A stretch of DNA of 64,000 bases from assembly GCF_001742745.1 (NCBI RefSeq), contig NZ_MJAK01000002.1:124001-188000 (forward strand), given 5' to 3'. Source of the stretch: Curtobacterium sp. ER1/6 (GTDB lineage: Bacteria > Actinomycetota > Actinomycetes > Actinomycetales > Microbacteriaceae). The position numbers and the translations under genes were made by a program. Of this stretch, positions 1-8,320 are shown one piece after another; within the stretch, counting starts at the first letter, position 1; the number at the start of each line of letters is the position of its first letter. The notes under the pieces were generated by a model, which had not been told where the DNA came from, ran no database searches, and was given only the letters and a program-made list of their open reading frames with translations.

Positions 1-9
1 TTCGTTCAT
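1..9 (-). CDS. Start of a probable second immunity gene (partial, runs off the window)
   Basis: Only three codons are visible. Read on the minus strand from position 9 they are ATG-AAC-GAA, giving M-N-E. The intact immunity gene at 142-600 opens with ATG-AAC-GAG, also M-N-E, so eight of nine bases match. The ATG overlaps the TGA of the toxin remnant by one base (TGATG), much as the intact immunity gene follows its toxin by two bases. By position it should be a paralogous immunity gene, but the rest of the coding sequence is outside the window, so this is inference from nine bases plus context. Confidence 0.45.
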
Positions 10-141
10 CAAGCAGACTCTGATGGGTCGTTCGGATCCGATCCTTCCGGGAGACGGATCTCGATCCTGTCCTGCGAGCTTGCATGGACATCGATGGTCG
101 GGCCGCCGGATCGGCTGTCCGTGCGGGTGCCCGGCTCGGCG
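9..141 (-). pseudogene. Remnant of a second toxin C-terminal module
   Basis: The minus-strand reading GTRTDSRSGGPTIDVH, followed by an IEIRLPEG segment, aligns with GTRVQYRRDSGTGGPVVEVH and VKVHLPE at the end of the intact toxin encoded at 603-1832. The similarity begins directly at the stop codon of the immunity gene (142-144) and continues to its own stop at 9-11. There is no toxin N-terminus and no convincing start: the only in-frame ATG, at 191, lies inside the immunity gene. It looks like the tail left when a toxin-immunity pair was inserted in front of, or recombined with, an older pair. Such orphan C-termini are typical of polymorphic-toxin loci. Whether it is translated is unknown. 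Confidence 0.6.
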
Positions 142-600
142 TCAGACAGTGATCTCGTCACCGCATGGCTCGATGACGTTCCCGTCGGCATCCCAGACGT
201 TCCGAAGCCGTGGGAGCGTGTCCCGACCAGCGGACAGACGCCGCGTACGTTCTCGTGTGTACATCTCCGAGCCGTGCTCCGTCCTCATCAGATAGCAATC
301 CCAGAACTGCACCTCATCAGGCTCGACATCAACCGTGTAGATCGCAGCGATGCGTTCGACCAGGGACTCGGGGTCGCCGGTCCACGGCCGCCAGACGGCT
401 CTGCCGGAGTCGCCGTCCTCGAAGTTCCCGACCGCCACGAGATCGCCTTCGAGGAGCTGCTGAAGCCGTCGGAGGAGCCACGAGCGAGTGTCCTCGAGAG
501 GGCGATGGCGGCCCTTCTCGATGTTGCCGGACCATGCCCACAGATCGTCTCCCGTCCCATCTTCGACACTGGCGAGGCAGTAGTAGGTGAACTCGTTCAT
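142..600 (-). CDS. Probable immunity protein of the adjacent polymorphic toxin
   Basis: A 152-residue acidic cytosolic protein without signal peptide or membrane segment, beginning MNEFTYYCLASVEDG. I recognise no named domain. It starts two bases after the toxin stop codon at 603, so the two genes are almost certainly translated together. Small, acidic, poorly conserved partners immediately downstream of a toxin C-terminus are the usual form of immunity proteins, and that is the basis for the call. The next gene to the left seems to begin with the same three residues, which suggests a duplicated immunity family. An unrelated hypothetical protein remains possible. Confidence 0.6.
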   Translation of the reverse strand: MNEFTYYCLASVEDGTGDDLWAWSGNIEKGRHRPLEDTRSWLLRRLQQLLEGDLVAVGNFEDGDSGRAVWRPWTGDPESLVERIAAIYTVDVEPDEVQFWDCYLMRTEHGSEMYTRERTRRLSAGRDTLPRLRNVWDADGNVIEPCGDEITV

Positions 601-602
601 CG

Positions 603-1832
603 TCAGCCCTCCGGTAGAGCGTCGTCAGGAAGATCGTGCGGACCGGGTCGTTCGACGCGCTCTGGCAGGTGCACCTTCACGTTGTCCCACTCCGACGACT
701 TCGGGTTGTGCACCTCGACCACTGGTCCCCCGGTTCCGCTGTCACGCCGGTACTGCACCCTCGTGCCATCTGGAAGGACCACCTGGATGCGATCTCGAGC
801 GGTCCCGGTGACGAGCTTCCCGCCACGACTCAAGTCGCGCCACGCCGCCACGACCTCCTCGGGCGTGTCCACTTCTCGGTGCGGTTCGGTCTTCCCCGGA
901 CGACCGATCGAACGGATGTGCTCGTTCGCCTCCGGCCCGGTCATCGGCCCGACCGCATCCGTCATGATGCCAGCGCCACCGGCGACCTCGCGCGGCCTGC
1001 CGGTGAGTGGATCGTGCACCCAGGACCACGCGTCGGCGTCCGCCTGCGCCATCCGTTGCCGCATCGCGTCCGCCGGGGTCTGCTTCGCGGTGTCACCGCT
1101 CAGACCGAACAGGATCCCGAGGAGCTCGAGCGCGGACAGTCCGGCGGCCGCACTCCCCGCCCCGGCGGCCGTGCCGCCGGCCGCGCCGAGCCACGGCCAC
1201 GGGAACTGGAACGGCGTCGAGGGGAACCCGGGGAGCGGCATCGGCGCCACCAGGCTCGCGTTCCGGACGTCGGTCTCGTCGGTGGCGAGCCCGTCCGTCG
1301 AGTCCCCGCCGTCGATCCGACCGATGCGGGAGGCCAGGTCGCGCTGCCACTCCCGCCACTGCTCGTTCCACGCATCCGCCGCCGATCGGAGGGCGGCGTC
1401 CTCGGCGGCGAGGCCGGGAACCTGCCGCCACGGCGTCGCCGCCGACGGTGGGTCAGCCAGCGAGGCGTCGTGCTGCGCCACGGCATCGCCGATCCCTCCC
1501 GTGAAGGACGCGATCCGTTCCACCAGGGCAGTCCGCCGGGAACGGAGGTCGGCGAACTCGAACGATGCCGTGTCGAGGAGCCGGTGCAGGGCCGTGACGC
1601 TGTCGGCCAGGCCGTCGGCTGCATCGCTGGACCGGCGGGTCATCGCGGGCATCGCCTCGCTCACCCCGGGCATCGCGAAGACCGACGGCACGGCGGCCCA
1701 GGAACGGTCGCCGTTCGCGGCAGCGGTTCGGACGCGCTCCCCAGCAGTGCTCGCCACACCGGCTGCGGCGACGACCGCCGCCATGTCGAGACGGATCTCG
1801 TCGAGGAGCCCCGCGGTCACCGGCGCGTTCAC
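603..1832 (-). CDS. Putative polymorphic toxin (ESX/LXG-like architecture)
   Basis: A 409-residue protein with GTG start at 1832. That GTG overlaps the stop of the upstream small gene in a GTGA junction, which decides the start; the open frame further upstream overlaps that gene and has non-native composition. Residues 1 to about 190 are an alanine-rich helical region like the N-termini of secreted toxins that pair with WXG100-like proteins. A short hydrophobic glycine/alanine stretch follows near the middle (around LGAAGGTAAGAGSAAAGLSA). The C-terminal 60 residues carry a small beta-rich module (VVLPDGTRVQYRRDSGTGGP, then VKVHLPE) that resembles type-24-like polymorphic toxin ends. The same module recurs as a remnant at 9-141. 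No catalytic residues can be named from sequence alone. Confidence 0.55.
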   Translation of the reverse strand: MNAPVTAGLLDEIRLDMAAVVAAAGVASTAGERVRTAAANGDRSWAAVPSVFAMPGVSEAMPAMTRRSSDAADGLADSVTALHRLLDTASFEFADLRSRRTALVERIASFTGGIGDAVAQHDASLADPPSAATPWRQVPGLAAEDAALRSAADAWNEQWREWQRDLASRIGRIDGGDSTDGLATDETDVRNASLVAPMPLPGFPSTPFQFPWPWLGAAGGTAAGAGSAAAGLSALELLGILFGLSGDTAKQTPADAMRQRMAQADADAWSWVHDPLTGRPREVAGGAGIMTDAVGPMTGPEANEHIRSIGRPGKTEPHREVDTPEEVVAAWRDLSRGGKLVTGTARDRIQVVLPDGTRVQYRRDSGTGGPVVEVHNPKSSEWDNVKVHLPERVERPGPHDLPDDALPEG

Positions 1833-2140
1833 CGGACGGCGCCCCGCTCGGCCCGGACGGCCATGTCCGCGTCTGCTTCGTCCACCGCGGCCAGGGCGAC
1901 GCGGCCGACCGCACTGACCGCCGCGAGGTGCGCGCCGATCCGCGGTGCGGTGGCCGAGCGCGCAGCGGCGAAGGACGAGACGGCCGATGCGATGACGTCC
2001 GAACCGCTCGCCGCCGAGGTGACGGCGTCCAGCGCCTCGGCCAGTGCCCCCGCCCGTTCGGCGACGTCCTCGGCCGCGCCGTGGACGTCCGCGACCGTCC
2101 GTTCGGTCGCCCCTCGGTCGACCCGGTACTGCTCCCCCAT
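1829..2140 (-). CDS. Small helical ESX-like partner protein (DUF6507-like)
   Basis: A 103-residue, alanine-rich, mostly helical protein beginning MGEQYRVDRGATERTVADV, with no signal peptide. Size, composition and position directly before the toxin fit the small WXG100/DUF6507-type partners that accompany toxins exported by type VII-like machinery in actinobacteria. A clear WXG motif is not visible. Its stop overlaps the toxin GTG by four bases, so the order partner-toxin-immunity forms one translationally coupled operon on the minus strand. No secretion apparatus gene lies in the window. Confidence 0.55.
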   Translation of the reverse strand: MGEQYRVDRGATERTVADVHGAAEDVAERAGALAEALDAVTSAASGSDVIASAVSSFAAARSATAPRIGAHLAAVSAVGRVALAAVDEADADMAVRAERGAVR

Positions 2141-2189
2141 CGAGACCCCCGTGCTCGTGATGTTTCAGCGTTCGGCCAGCACCGTAGCA

Positions 2190-2229
2190 GACGGGAGGCA
2201 CGGTGCGGGCCCGCACCGTGCCTCCCGTC
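2190..2229. repeat. Family 1 interspersed palindrome, copy a (perfect, 40 bp)
   Basis: A perfect inverted repeat with 20-base arms; the left arm is GACGGGAGGCACGGTGCGGG. It sits between the DsbA-like gene (stop at 2263) and the ESX-like partner gene, both on the minus strand, so it may end transcription of the former. The flank CTGGTCGCG just past the palindrome recurs beside other copies. Confidence 0.85.
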
Positions 2230-2262
2230 CGCCCGCTGGTCGCGTCCGCGACGCAGGCCGGG

Positions 2263-2907
2263 CTACGCGACCGTGTCGAAGATCGGACCGACCGTCCGCG
2301 AGCGCTTGAGCTCGAAGAAACCGGGGTACTTCGCGACGGCGACGACGCCGTCCCACAGGTCCACCGCTTCCTGTCCCTTCGGCGCCGGGGAGATGACCGG
2401 GCCGAAGAAGGCCGTGCCCTCGACGGCGATCACGGGCGTCCCGACGTCCTGGCCGACGCGATCGATGCCCTCCTGGTGGCTCGCGCGGACGACCTGGTCG
2501 ACCTCGTCGGTCCAGGCGTACTCGAGCAGGTCGGCGTCGAGGTCGAGCTCGCGGAGCACGGCCGGGACGACCTGCTCGGGGTCGGACTCCTGGCGGTGGT
2601 GGACGTGCTCGCCGAGCGCGTCGTACAGCGGCTTGACGATCTCCTGGCCGTGGCGGAGCGCCGCGGCGGTGACGATCCGCGGGTAGAGCTGTCCCTTGTG
2701 GATGCGCTCGCGGTACTCCTCGGGGATGTCCTGGTCCTCGTTGAGGACGAACAGGCTCATCACGTTCCAGGTCACGTCGAGGTCCCGGTGGCGGGCGACC
2801 TCGTCGACCCAGCGGCTCGTCATCCAGGCCCAGGGGCAGTTCGGGTCGAACCAGAACTCCACAGCGGTGCGGGCGGTCTCGGTGTTGTCCACAGCAGTCT
2901 CGGTCAC
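2263..2907 (-). CDS. DsbA-family, Rv2466c-like mycothiol-dependent oxidoreductase with a single active-site cysteine
   Basis: A 214-residue cytosolic thioredoxin-fold protein with the helical insertion of the DsbA family. The opening FWFDPNCPWAWMTSRW and the internal GTPVIAVEGTAFFGPV match the Mycobacterium Rv2466c family, mycothiol-dependent reductases of nitro compounds and disulfides. The family motif is CPWC; here it is C24-P-W-A27, so the second cysteine is replaced by alanine. That would remove an intramolecular disulfide and favour a monothiol mechanism with mycothiol. The start is a GTG at 2907. It is divergent from pepN with a 123-bp gap, so a shared regulatory region is likely. Confidence 0.85.
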   Translation of the reverse strand: MTETAVDNTETARTAVEFWFDPNCPWAWMTSRWVDEVARHRDLDVTWNVMSLFVLNEDQDIPEEYRERIHKGQLYPRIVTAAALRHGQEIVKPLYDALGEHVHHRQESDPEQVVPAVLRELDLDADLLEYAWTDEVDQVVRASHQEGIDRVGQDVGTPVIAVEGTAFFGPVISPAPKGQEAVDLWDGVVAVAKYPGFFELKRSRTVGPIFDTVA

Positions 2908-3030
2908 GGTGCGAGCGTACGCGCGCTCGCTAGGCTGATCCCATCGTCCCGACGGCGCACGACGCCGTGCCGGGACTCCCCCTCACCGCGGACATCGATC
3001 GTCCGCGCCGCAAGCGAAGTTGGAGCGTCC

Positions 3031-5610
3031 GTGCCCGGAGAGAACCTCACCAGAACCGAAGCCCAGGAACGTGCCGCGGTCGTCGCCGTGCAGACGTACG
3101 ACGTCGAGCTGGACCTGACCCGCGGCGCCGAGACGTTCGGCAGCACCACGCGTGTCCGCTTCACCGCGACGCCCGGCGCCTCGACCTTCATCGACGCGAT
3201 CACGAAGGCCGTGCACTCGGTCGAGCTGAACGGTGCCGCGCTCGACGTCGCCGCGGTCAACGACGGTGTCCGCATCCAGCTGGACGGGCTGCAGGAGCAG
3301 AACGAGCTCGTCGTCGTCGCCGACGCGCTCTACACGAACACGGGCGAGGGCCTGCACCGCTTCGTCGACCCGGTCGACGACGAGGTCTACCTGTACTCGC
3401 AGTTCGAGGTGCCGGACTCCCGCCGCATGTTCGCGGTCTTCGAGCAGCCCGACCTCAAGGCCGAGTTCACCTTCACGGTGACGGCCCCGGCCCGCTGGCA
3501 GGTCGTCTCGAACGCCCCGACGCCCGAGCCGCACGTCGACGGCGAGGTCGCGACGTGGGTCTTCCCCGCGACGTCCCGCATCTCGAGCTACATCACGGCG
3601 CTGATCGCCGGTCCGTACGAGGTCGTTCGTGACGAGCTGACCAGCCGCGACGGCCGGACGATTCCGCTCGGCGTCTTCGCGCGTCGCTCGCTCGCCGAGT
3701 ACCTCGACCCGGAGTACGTGTTCGAGACGACGAAGAAGGGCTTCGCGTACTTCGAGGAGAAGTTCGACGTCGCCTACCCGTTCGAGAAGTACGACCAGCT
3801 GTTCGTGCCGGAGTTCAACGCCGGCGCGATGGAGAACGCGGGTGCGGTCACCTTCACCGAGACCTACGTGTTCCGGTCCAAGGTCACCGACGCCATCAAG
3901 GAGCGCCGGGTCGTCACGATCCTGCACGAGCTCGCGCACATGTGGTTCGGCGACCTCGTCACGATGAAGTGGTGGAACGACCTCTGGCTGAACGAGTCGT
4001 TCGCCGAGTGGGCCTCCACGATCGCCACGGCCGAAGCCACCGAGTGGACCGAGGCGTGGACGACCTTCCAGGCCATGGAGAAGTCCTGGGCCTACCGGCA
4101 GGACCAGCTCCCCTCGACGCACCCGATCGTCGCGACGATCAACGACCTCGAGGACGTCCAGGTCAACTTCGACGGCATCACGTACGCGAAGGGCGGCTCC
4201 GTCCTCAAGCAGCTCGTGGCGTGGGTCGGCATCGACGCGTTCTTCGCGGGCGTCTCGGCGTACTTCAAGAAGCACCACCACTCGAACACCGAGCTCCGCG
4301 ACCTGCTCGTCGAGCTCGAGGCGACGAGCGGCCGCGACCTGTCCGAGTGGTCGCAGCTGTGGCTCGAGACCGCCGGCGTGAACACGCTGCGCCCCGAGAT
4401 CGAGGTCGACGAGGCCGGCGTGATCACGTCGTTCGCCGTCCTGCAGGAGGCCCCGGCGGACCACCCGACGCTCCGCCCGCACCGGCTCGCGATCGGCGTC
4501 TACGCCTTCCAGCAGGACGCGGACGCACCGTTCGGCGCCGACACCGCTTCGTCCGGCGGCAAGCTCGAGCGTGCGCACCGCGTCGAGATCGACGTCGACG
4601 GCGCCCGCACCGAGGTCCCCGAGCTCGTCGGCGTGCACCGCGGCGACCTCGTGCTGCTCAACGACGACGACCTGGCGTACGCCAAGATCCGTCTCGACGA
4701 GCAGTCCCGCCGCACGGCGATCGAGCACCTCGCCTCGATCGCGAACCCGCTCGCCCGCTCGATCGTCTGGGGCGCGATGTGGGACGCCACACGCGACGCC
4801 GAGTCGCCCGCGAGCGACTACGTCCGCCTGGTGCTCGGCAACATCGCCACCGAGACCGAGTCGACGACGATCCGCACGACGCTGTCGCAGCTGCTGCTCA
4901 CCGCTCGGAACTACGTCGCCCCGGCGAAGGTCGACGCCACCGTCCGCACCGTGGGCGACACGCTGTGGCAGCTGGCCGCGTCGGCTGAGTCCGGGTCGGA
5001 CGCTCAGTTCCAGTTCGTGAAGTTCTTCGCGCAGATCGCCTCGACGCCGGAGCACGTGACCACGCTGCAGGGCCTCCGGGACGGTTCGGTCACGCTGCAG
5101 GGTCTCGAGGTCGACACCGACCTGCGCTGGGAGCTGCTCGAGGGCCTCGTGCTCGCGGGCGCCGCCGGTGACGCCGAGGTCGACGCCGAGCTGGCCGCGG
5201 ACAAGACCGCATCGGGCGAGCAGGCCGCCGCGCGTGCCCGTGCGACGATCCCGACCGCCGAGGGCAAGCTCGCGGCGTTCACGTCGCTCGTCGACTCCGA
5301 CGAGCTGCCGAACGCGATCGTCCGGCAGACCACCGTCGGGTTCCAGCACACGAACAGCCCCGTCGTCCTCGAGGGTCTGGTGTCCCGCTACTTCGACGCC
5401 CTCACCCGCATCTGGGCGGAGCGCAGCTACCACATGGCCGACACGATCGTCACCGGGCTCTACCCGGCGCCGCTCGCCTCGGTCGAGCTCCGCGACGCGG
5501 CGAACGCCTGGCTCGAGGCGCACCCGGAGACCCCGGCGCTGCGTCGCATCGTGACGGAGAACGTCGCCGGCACCGAGCGGGCGCTGCGGGTCCAGGCGGC
5601 CGACGCCTGA
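3031..5610 (+). CDS. pepN: Aminopeptidase N (M1 family)
   Basis: An 859-residue zinc metallopeptidase that removes N-terminal residues from peptides in the cytosol. The substrate-anchoring GAMEN motif is at residues 265-269. The zinc site is HELAH at 299-303 plus the third ligand E322 in LNESFAEW, exactly 18 residues after the second histidine as the family requires. Length is normal for actinobacterial PepN. I chose GTG 3031 because the resulting N-terminus (VPGENLTRTEAQERAA) matches the usual start of actinobacterial homologues; upstream codons are non-homologous. A strong hairpin terminator lies 24 bases after the stop. Confidence 0.97.
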   Translation: MPGENLTRTEAQERAAVVAVQTYDVELDLTRGAETFGSTTRVRFTATPGASTFIDAITKAVHSVELNGAALDVAAVNDGVRIQLDGLQEQNELVVVADALYTNTGEGLHRFVDPVDDEVYLYSQFEVPDSRRMFAVFEQPDLKAEFTFTVTAPARWQVVSNAPTPEPHVDGEVATWVFPATSRISSYITALIAGPYEVVRDELTSRDGRTIPLGVFARRSLAEYLDPEYVFETTKKGFAYFEEKFDVAYPFEKYDQLFVPEFNAGAMENAGAVTFTETYVFRSKVTDAIKERRVVTILHELAHMWFGDLVTMKWWNDLWLNESFAEWASTIATAEATEWTEAWTTFQAMEKSWAYRQDQLPSTHPIVATINDLEDVQVNFDGITYAKGGSVLKQLVAWVGIDAFFAGVSAYFKKHHHSNTELRDLLVELEATSGRDLSEWSQLWLETAGVNTLRPEIEVDEAGVITSFAVLQEAPADHPTLRPHRLAIGVYAFQQDADAPFGADTASSGGKLERAHRVEIDVDGARTEVPELVGVHRGDLVLLNDDDLAYAKIRLDEQSRRTAIEHLASIANPLARSIVWGAMWDATRDAESPASDYVRLVLGNIATETESTTIRTTLSQLLLTARNYVAPAKVDATVRTVGDTLWQLAASAESGSDAQFQFVKFFAQIASTPEHVTTLQGLRDGSVTLQGLEVDTDLRWELLEGLVLAGAAGDAEVDAELAADKTASGEQAAARARATIPTAEGKLAAFTSLVDSDELPNAIVRQTTVGFQHTNSPVVLEGLVSRYFDALTRIWAERSYHMADTIVTGLYPAPLASVELRDAANAWLEAHPETPALRRIVTENVAGTERALRVQAADA

Positions 5611-5633
5611 TCGGAGCGGAACACGCTGCTGGC

Positions 5634-5677
5634 GGGCGGGGCCTCGGTGATCCTCACGGGACACCGAGGCCCCGCCC
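5634..5677 (+). terminator. Intrinsic terminator after pepN
   Basis: A perfect 16-bp stem (left arm GGGCGGGGCCTCGGTG at 5634-5649, right arm at 5662-5677) with a 12-base loop, followed by TCT but no long U-tract, as is usual in high-GC actinobacteria. It separates pepN from the mechanosensitive channel gene. Confidence 0.85.
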
Positions 5678-5692
5678 TCTAGCATCGTCCGG

Positions 5693-6763
5693 ATGGTGAA
5701 CTCGGCAGCGAACACGACCGACGACGTCTCGAAGTGGGCGTCGAACGCCTTCACCCAGTTCGTGGACACCTGGCAGACCCCGATCACGATCGTCATCACG
5801 ATCCTCGTGGCGATCATCGTCCGGCTGCTGCTCCGTCGCACGATCAAGCAGGTCGTCGACCGGATCGTGAACGGCGTGAAGAAACGGCAGGGCGCCGACG
5901 ACACCCAGGCGCTCATCGCCTCGCCGGTGCAGACCGCCCGCGTGGTGCAACGGACCCGCACGCTCGGCAGCGTGCTCGAGAACCTCGCGACGGTGGTCAT
6001 CGCCGTGATCGCGCTCGCGATCATCATCTCCACGTCCTTCCCGACGGCGGCGGTCGGCATCGTCGGTGGTGCCTCGGTCGTCGCCGCGGGCCTGGCGGTC
6101 GGCGCGCAGAGCATCGTGAAGGACCTGCTGTCCGGGGTGTTCATGATCCTCGAGGACCAGGCCGGCGTCGGCGACGTCGTGGACACCGGCCCCGCGACCG
6201 GCGTGGTCGAGAACGTCGGCCTGCGCGTCATGCAGATCCGCGACGTCAACGGCATCCTGTGGTTCGTCCCGAACGGTCAGATCCTGCGCGTCGGCAACCT
6301 GTCGCAGGGGTGGTCACGAGTGCTCGTCGACATCACGGTGCCCTACGACACCGACATCGACGCCGTGCAGGACGCACTCCTCCGCACGGCGGTCGCGATG
6401 TCGCAGGAACCCCGCTGGCGGCAGCGGATCGTCGAGAAGCCCGAGATCTGGGGGCTGCAGTCCATCACCGACGCCGGCATGGTGTTCCGGCTCGTCGTGA
6501 AGACCCGCGCGTCCGAACTCGACGTCGTCGGTCGCGAGATGCGCGTCCGCCTGAAGCGCGCCGTCGACGAGCTCGGCGTGACGCTGCCGGCGATGGCGAT
6601 GATCATGCCCGAGGGGTGGGAGAACGCCACCTCCATCAACGGCCTGCGCACCGTGCGCACCCAGCCGACGCCGGCACCCACCAAGTCCCGCGGGAAGCGT
6701 GGGAACCTGTTCGGGCGGGCCATCCGCACCGACGACCAGGAGTCCGGGAAGGACCACCAGTGA
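5693..6763 (+). CDS. MscS-family mechanosensitive ion channel
   Basis: A 356-residue membrane protein. Transmembrane segments are visible at about residues 30-48, 95-114 and 120-140. The third is the glycine/alanine-rich pore helix typical of MscS (GGASVVAAGLAVGAQSIVKD). The soluble beta domain with the signature GDVV...G.VE.V..R follows. It opens under membrane tension to release solutes during osmotic downshock. The C-terminal 45 residues are basic and probably disordered. The stop overlaps the globin start (GTGA), so the two genes are co-translated. Confidence 0.93.
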   Translation: MVNSAANTTDDVSKWASNAFTQFVDTWQTPITIVITILVAIIVRLLLRRTIKQVVDRIVNGVKKRQGADDTQALIASPVQTARVVQRTRTLGSVLENLATVVIAVIALAIIISTSFPTAAVGIVGGASVVAAGLAVGAQSIVKDLLSGVFMILEDQAGVGDVVDTGPATGVVENVGLRVMQIRDVNGILWFVPNGQILRVGNLSQGWSRVLVDITVPYDTDIDAVQDALLRTAVAMSQEPRWRQRIVEKPEIWGLQSITDAGMVFRLVVKTRASELDVVGREMRVRLKRAVDELGVTLPAMAMIMPEGWENATSINGLRTVRTQPTPAPTKSRGKRGNLFGRAIRTDDQESGKDHQ

Positions 6764-7206
6764 GCGACCCCTCCACGCCCGTGCCCGGCCAGCCGATCAC
6801 GCTGCGTGTGGGGCTGGGAGGCGCCGCCGCCACCGGGTCGCTGTACGAGCGGATCGGCGGCGCGCCGACCTTCGACCGGCTCGTCCGACGGTTCTACGAG
6901 GGCGTGCAGCAGGACGACGTCATCTGGCCGATGTACCCGGCCGACGACCTCGAGGGTGCGATCTGGCGGCTGTCCGCGTTCCTCCAGCAGTACTGGGGCG
7001 GCCCCGGGACCTACAGCGAGGAGCGCGGGCACCCCCGGCTCCGGATGCGCCACAACCCCTTCCGGATCACCTCCGAGGCCCGCGAGCGCTGGCTGCACCA
7101 CATGCACGACGCCGTCGAGTCGCTCGAGCTGGCTCCGATGGACGAGGCCGAGCTGTGGGCGTACCTCGACCGTGCGGCGCACGCGATGACGAACACCTTC
7201 GACTGA
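6760..7206 (+). CDS. glbO: Group II truncated haemoglobin (trHbO/GlbO type)
   Basis: A 148-residue haem protein with a 25-residue N-terminal extension before the globin core, which begins SLYERIGGAPTFDRLVRRFY. The distal phenylalanine-tyrosine pair at the end of helix B (RRFYEGV), the proximal histidine region (LRMRHNPFRI) and the tryptophan in RERWLHHMH are those of group II truncated globins, linked to oxygen and nitric oxide or peroxide chemistry. The start is the GTG overlapping the channel stop codon; the longer open frame upstream is only a shadow of the channel gene. Coupling of a globin to an MscS channel is unexpected and of unclear meaning. Confidence 0.93.
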   Translation: MSDPSTPVPGQPITLRVGLGGAAATGSLYERIGGAPTFDRLVRRFYEGVQQDDVIWPMYPADDLEGAIWRLSAFLQQYWGGPGTYSEERGHPRLRMRHNPFRITSEARERWLHHMHDAVESLELAPMDEAELWAYLDRAAHAMTNTFD

Positions 7207-7283
7207 CGGTCGCGTCGCGTCGCGTCGCGACGCGTCTCGGCCCGGTGGTGGCCGTCGTGATCGACCGGACGCGACCACGGGGC

Positions 7284-7325
7284 GGACGGGAGGCACGGGC
7301 CGCGCCCGCTACGCGCCTCCCGTCC
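7284..7325. repeat. Family 1 interspersed palindrome, copy b (imperfect)
   Basis: The arms GGACGGGAGGC and GCCTCCCGTCC enclose a second short stem, GGGC/GCCC. It lies between the convergent globin and epimerase genes and probably acts as a terminator on both strands. The downstream flank GGCTGGTGGCTGCG resembles that of the copies at 2190 and 50413. Confidence 0.75.
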
Positions 7326-7381
7326 GGCTGGTGGCTGCGGTGGAGTCCACGACGCGGCCTCCGGCCCATCCGCCGTGCGGT

Positions 7382-8224
7382 CTACCGGACGTACGAACCG
7401 TCGGCCAGGTCCTCGAGCAGGGACGGCCGCGACGGTCGCCAGCCGAAGGCCGCACGTGCATGCGCGCCGGACGCCTCCTGGTGCAGGAGCAGCGCGTCGG
7501 CGAAGTCGGTGCCCAGACGCTCCCGGCTGGCCTCGACGCTCTCGGCGACGACGGGGGAACCGTGCGCCCCCGCCTCGGCGATCTCGCGCACGGTCGGGTT
7601 GGCCCCGCTCGCCGCCACGACGTACCCGTCCTGCTCACCGCGGTGGACGGCCAGGACGTAGAGCTCGGCGAGGTCGTCGACGTGCACGGTCGTCCAGCGC
7701 TGCGAACCGTCGCCGACGAGCCGCACCTCGTGCTCCCCGTCCCCGACGAACATCGCCGGGATCCCGGCGCCCCGGCCGTGCACGATGCCCGGCGCGACGA
7801 TCGTGGTGCGGACGTCGCTGGCTCGCACCGTCGCCTCGATGGGAGCACGCCACGCGGTGAGCGCCGGCGGCGAGACGGGCGACTGCTCGGAGATGTCGGT
7901 GGAGTCACCGAACGTGAAGATGCCCCCGGTGTGGACGAACGGTCGAGCCGAGCCGGAGAACGCCTCGAGCACGGTCGCCGTGAACCCGGGGTCGACCGAC
8001 TCGGCCGACGCCGTGTGCACGACCGCGTCGGCGTCGTGCACGAGACGACGGACGCCGTCCGTGTCCGTCACGTCGCCGACGACCGCACTGCCGCCGGCGT
8101 CGCGGACCGCCTGCGCCTTCTGGTCGGACCGGACGAGTGCGGTCACCCGGTCGCCGTGGGCGACGAGGGCGCGGAGGACGGAGGAACCGATGTAGCCGGA
8201 CGCGCCGGTGAGGAAGACCTGCAT
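7382..8224 (-). CDS. NAD(P)-dependent epimerase/dehydratase (extended SDR family)
   Basis: A 280-residue Rossmann-fold protein. The nucleotide-binding motif GASGYIG is at residues 7-13 from the chosen ATG (MQVFLTGASGYIG). The sequence continues with the GDVTDTDGV and HTAS segments of NmrA/epimerase-like extended SDRs. The usual YxxxK pair is not obvious, so an atypical SDR is possible. ATG 8224 is preferred over a TTG 12 bases upstream. It is probably a soluble oxidoreductase or sugar-nucleotide-like epimerase; the substrate cannot be told. Confidence 0.85.
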   Translation of the reverse strand: MQVFLTGASGYIGSSVLRALVAHGDRVTALVRSDQKAQAVRDAGGSAVVGDVTDTDGVRRLVHDADAVVHTASAESVDPGFTATVLEAFSGSARPFVHTGGIFTFGDSTDISEQSPVSPPALTAWRAPIEATVRASDVRTTIVAPGIVHGRGAGIPAMFVGDGEHEVRLVGDGSQRWTTVHVDDLAELYVLAVHRGEQDGYVVAASGANPTVREIAEAGAHGSPVVAESVEASRERLGTDFADALLLHQEASGAHARAAFGWRPSRPSLLEDLADGSYVR

Positions 8225-8320
8225 GCAGTCACCCAACCACGACCGCTCCGGCGCCGGGGTGCGGGCGGACCACCTGTGGACGGAGGGCCGACACCCACGG
8301 GAACCGGTCGTCGACCGGTG

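Noticed and set aside
94-1917. A 607-codon plus-strand open frame across the toxin locus
   Set aside because: Its composition is the arginine/proline/serine pattern of GC-rich antisense; the minus-strand genes have coupled starts and stops and normal protein composition.
1833-2216. Upstream extension of the toxin gene to an ATG at 2216
   Set aside because: The extra residues are arginine/glycine-rich and overlap the ESX-like partner gene in another frame, while GTG 1832 forms a perfect GTGA junction.
2983-6255. A 1090-codon open frame antisense to pepN and the channel gene
   Set aside because: It mirrors the codon structure of the genes on the other strand, is rich in arginine, glycine and valine with no recognisable domain, and the sense strand carries full M1 peptidase and MscS motifs.
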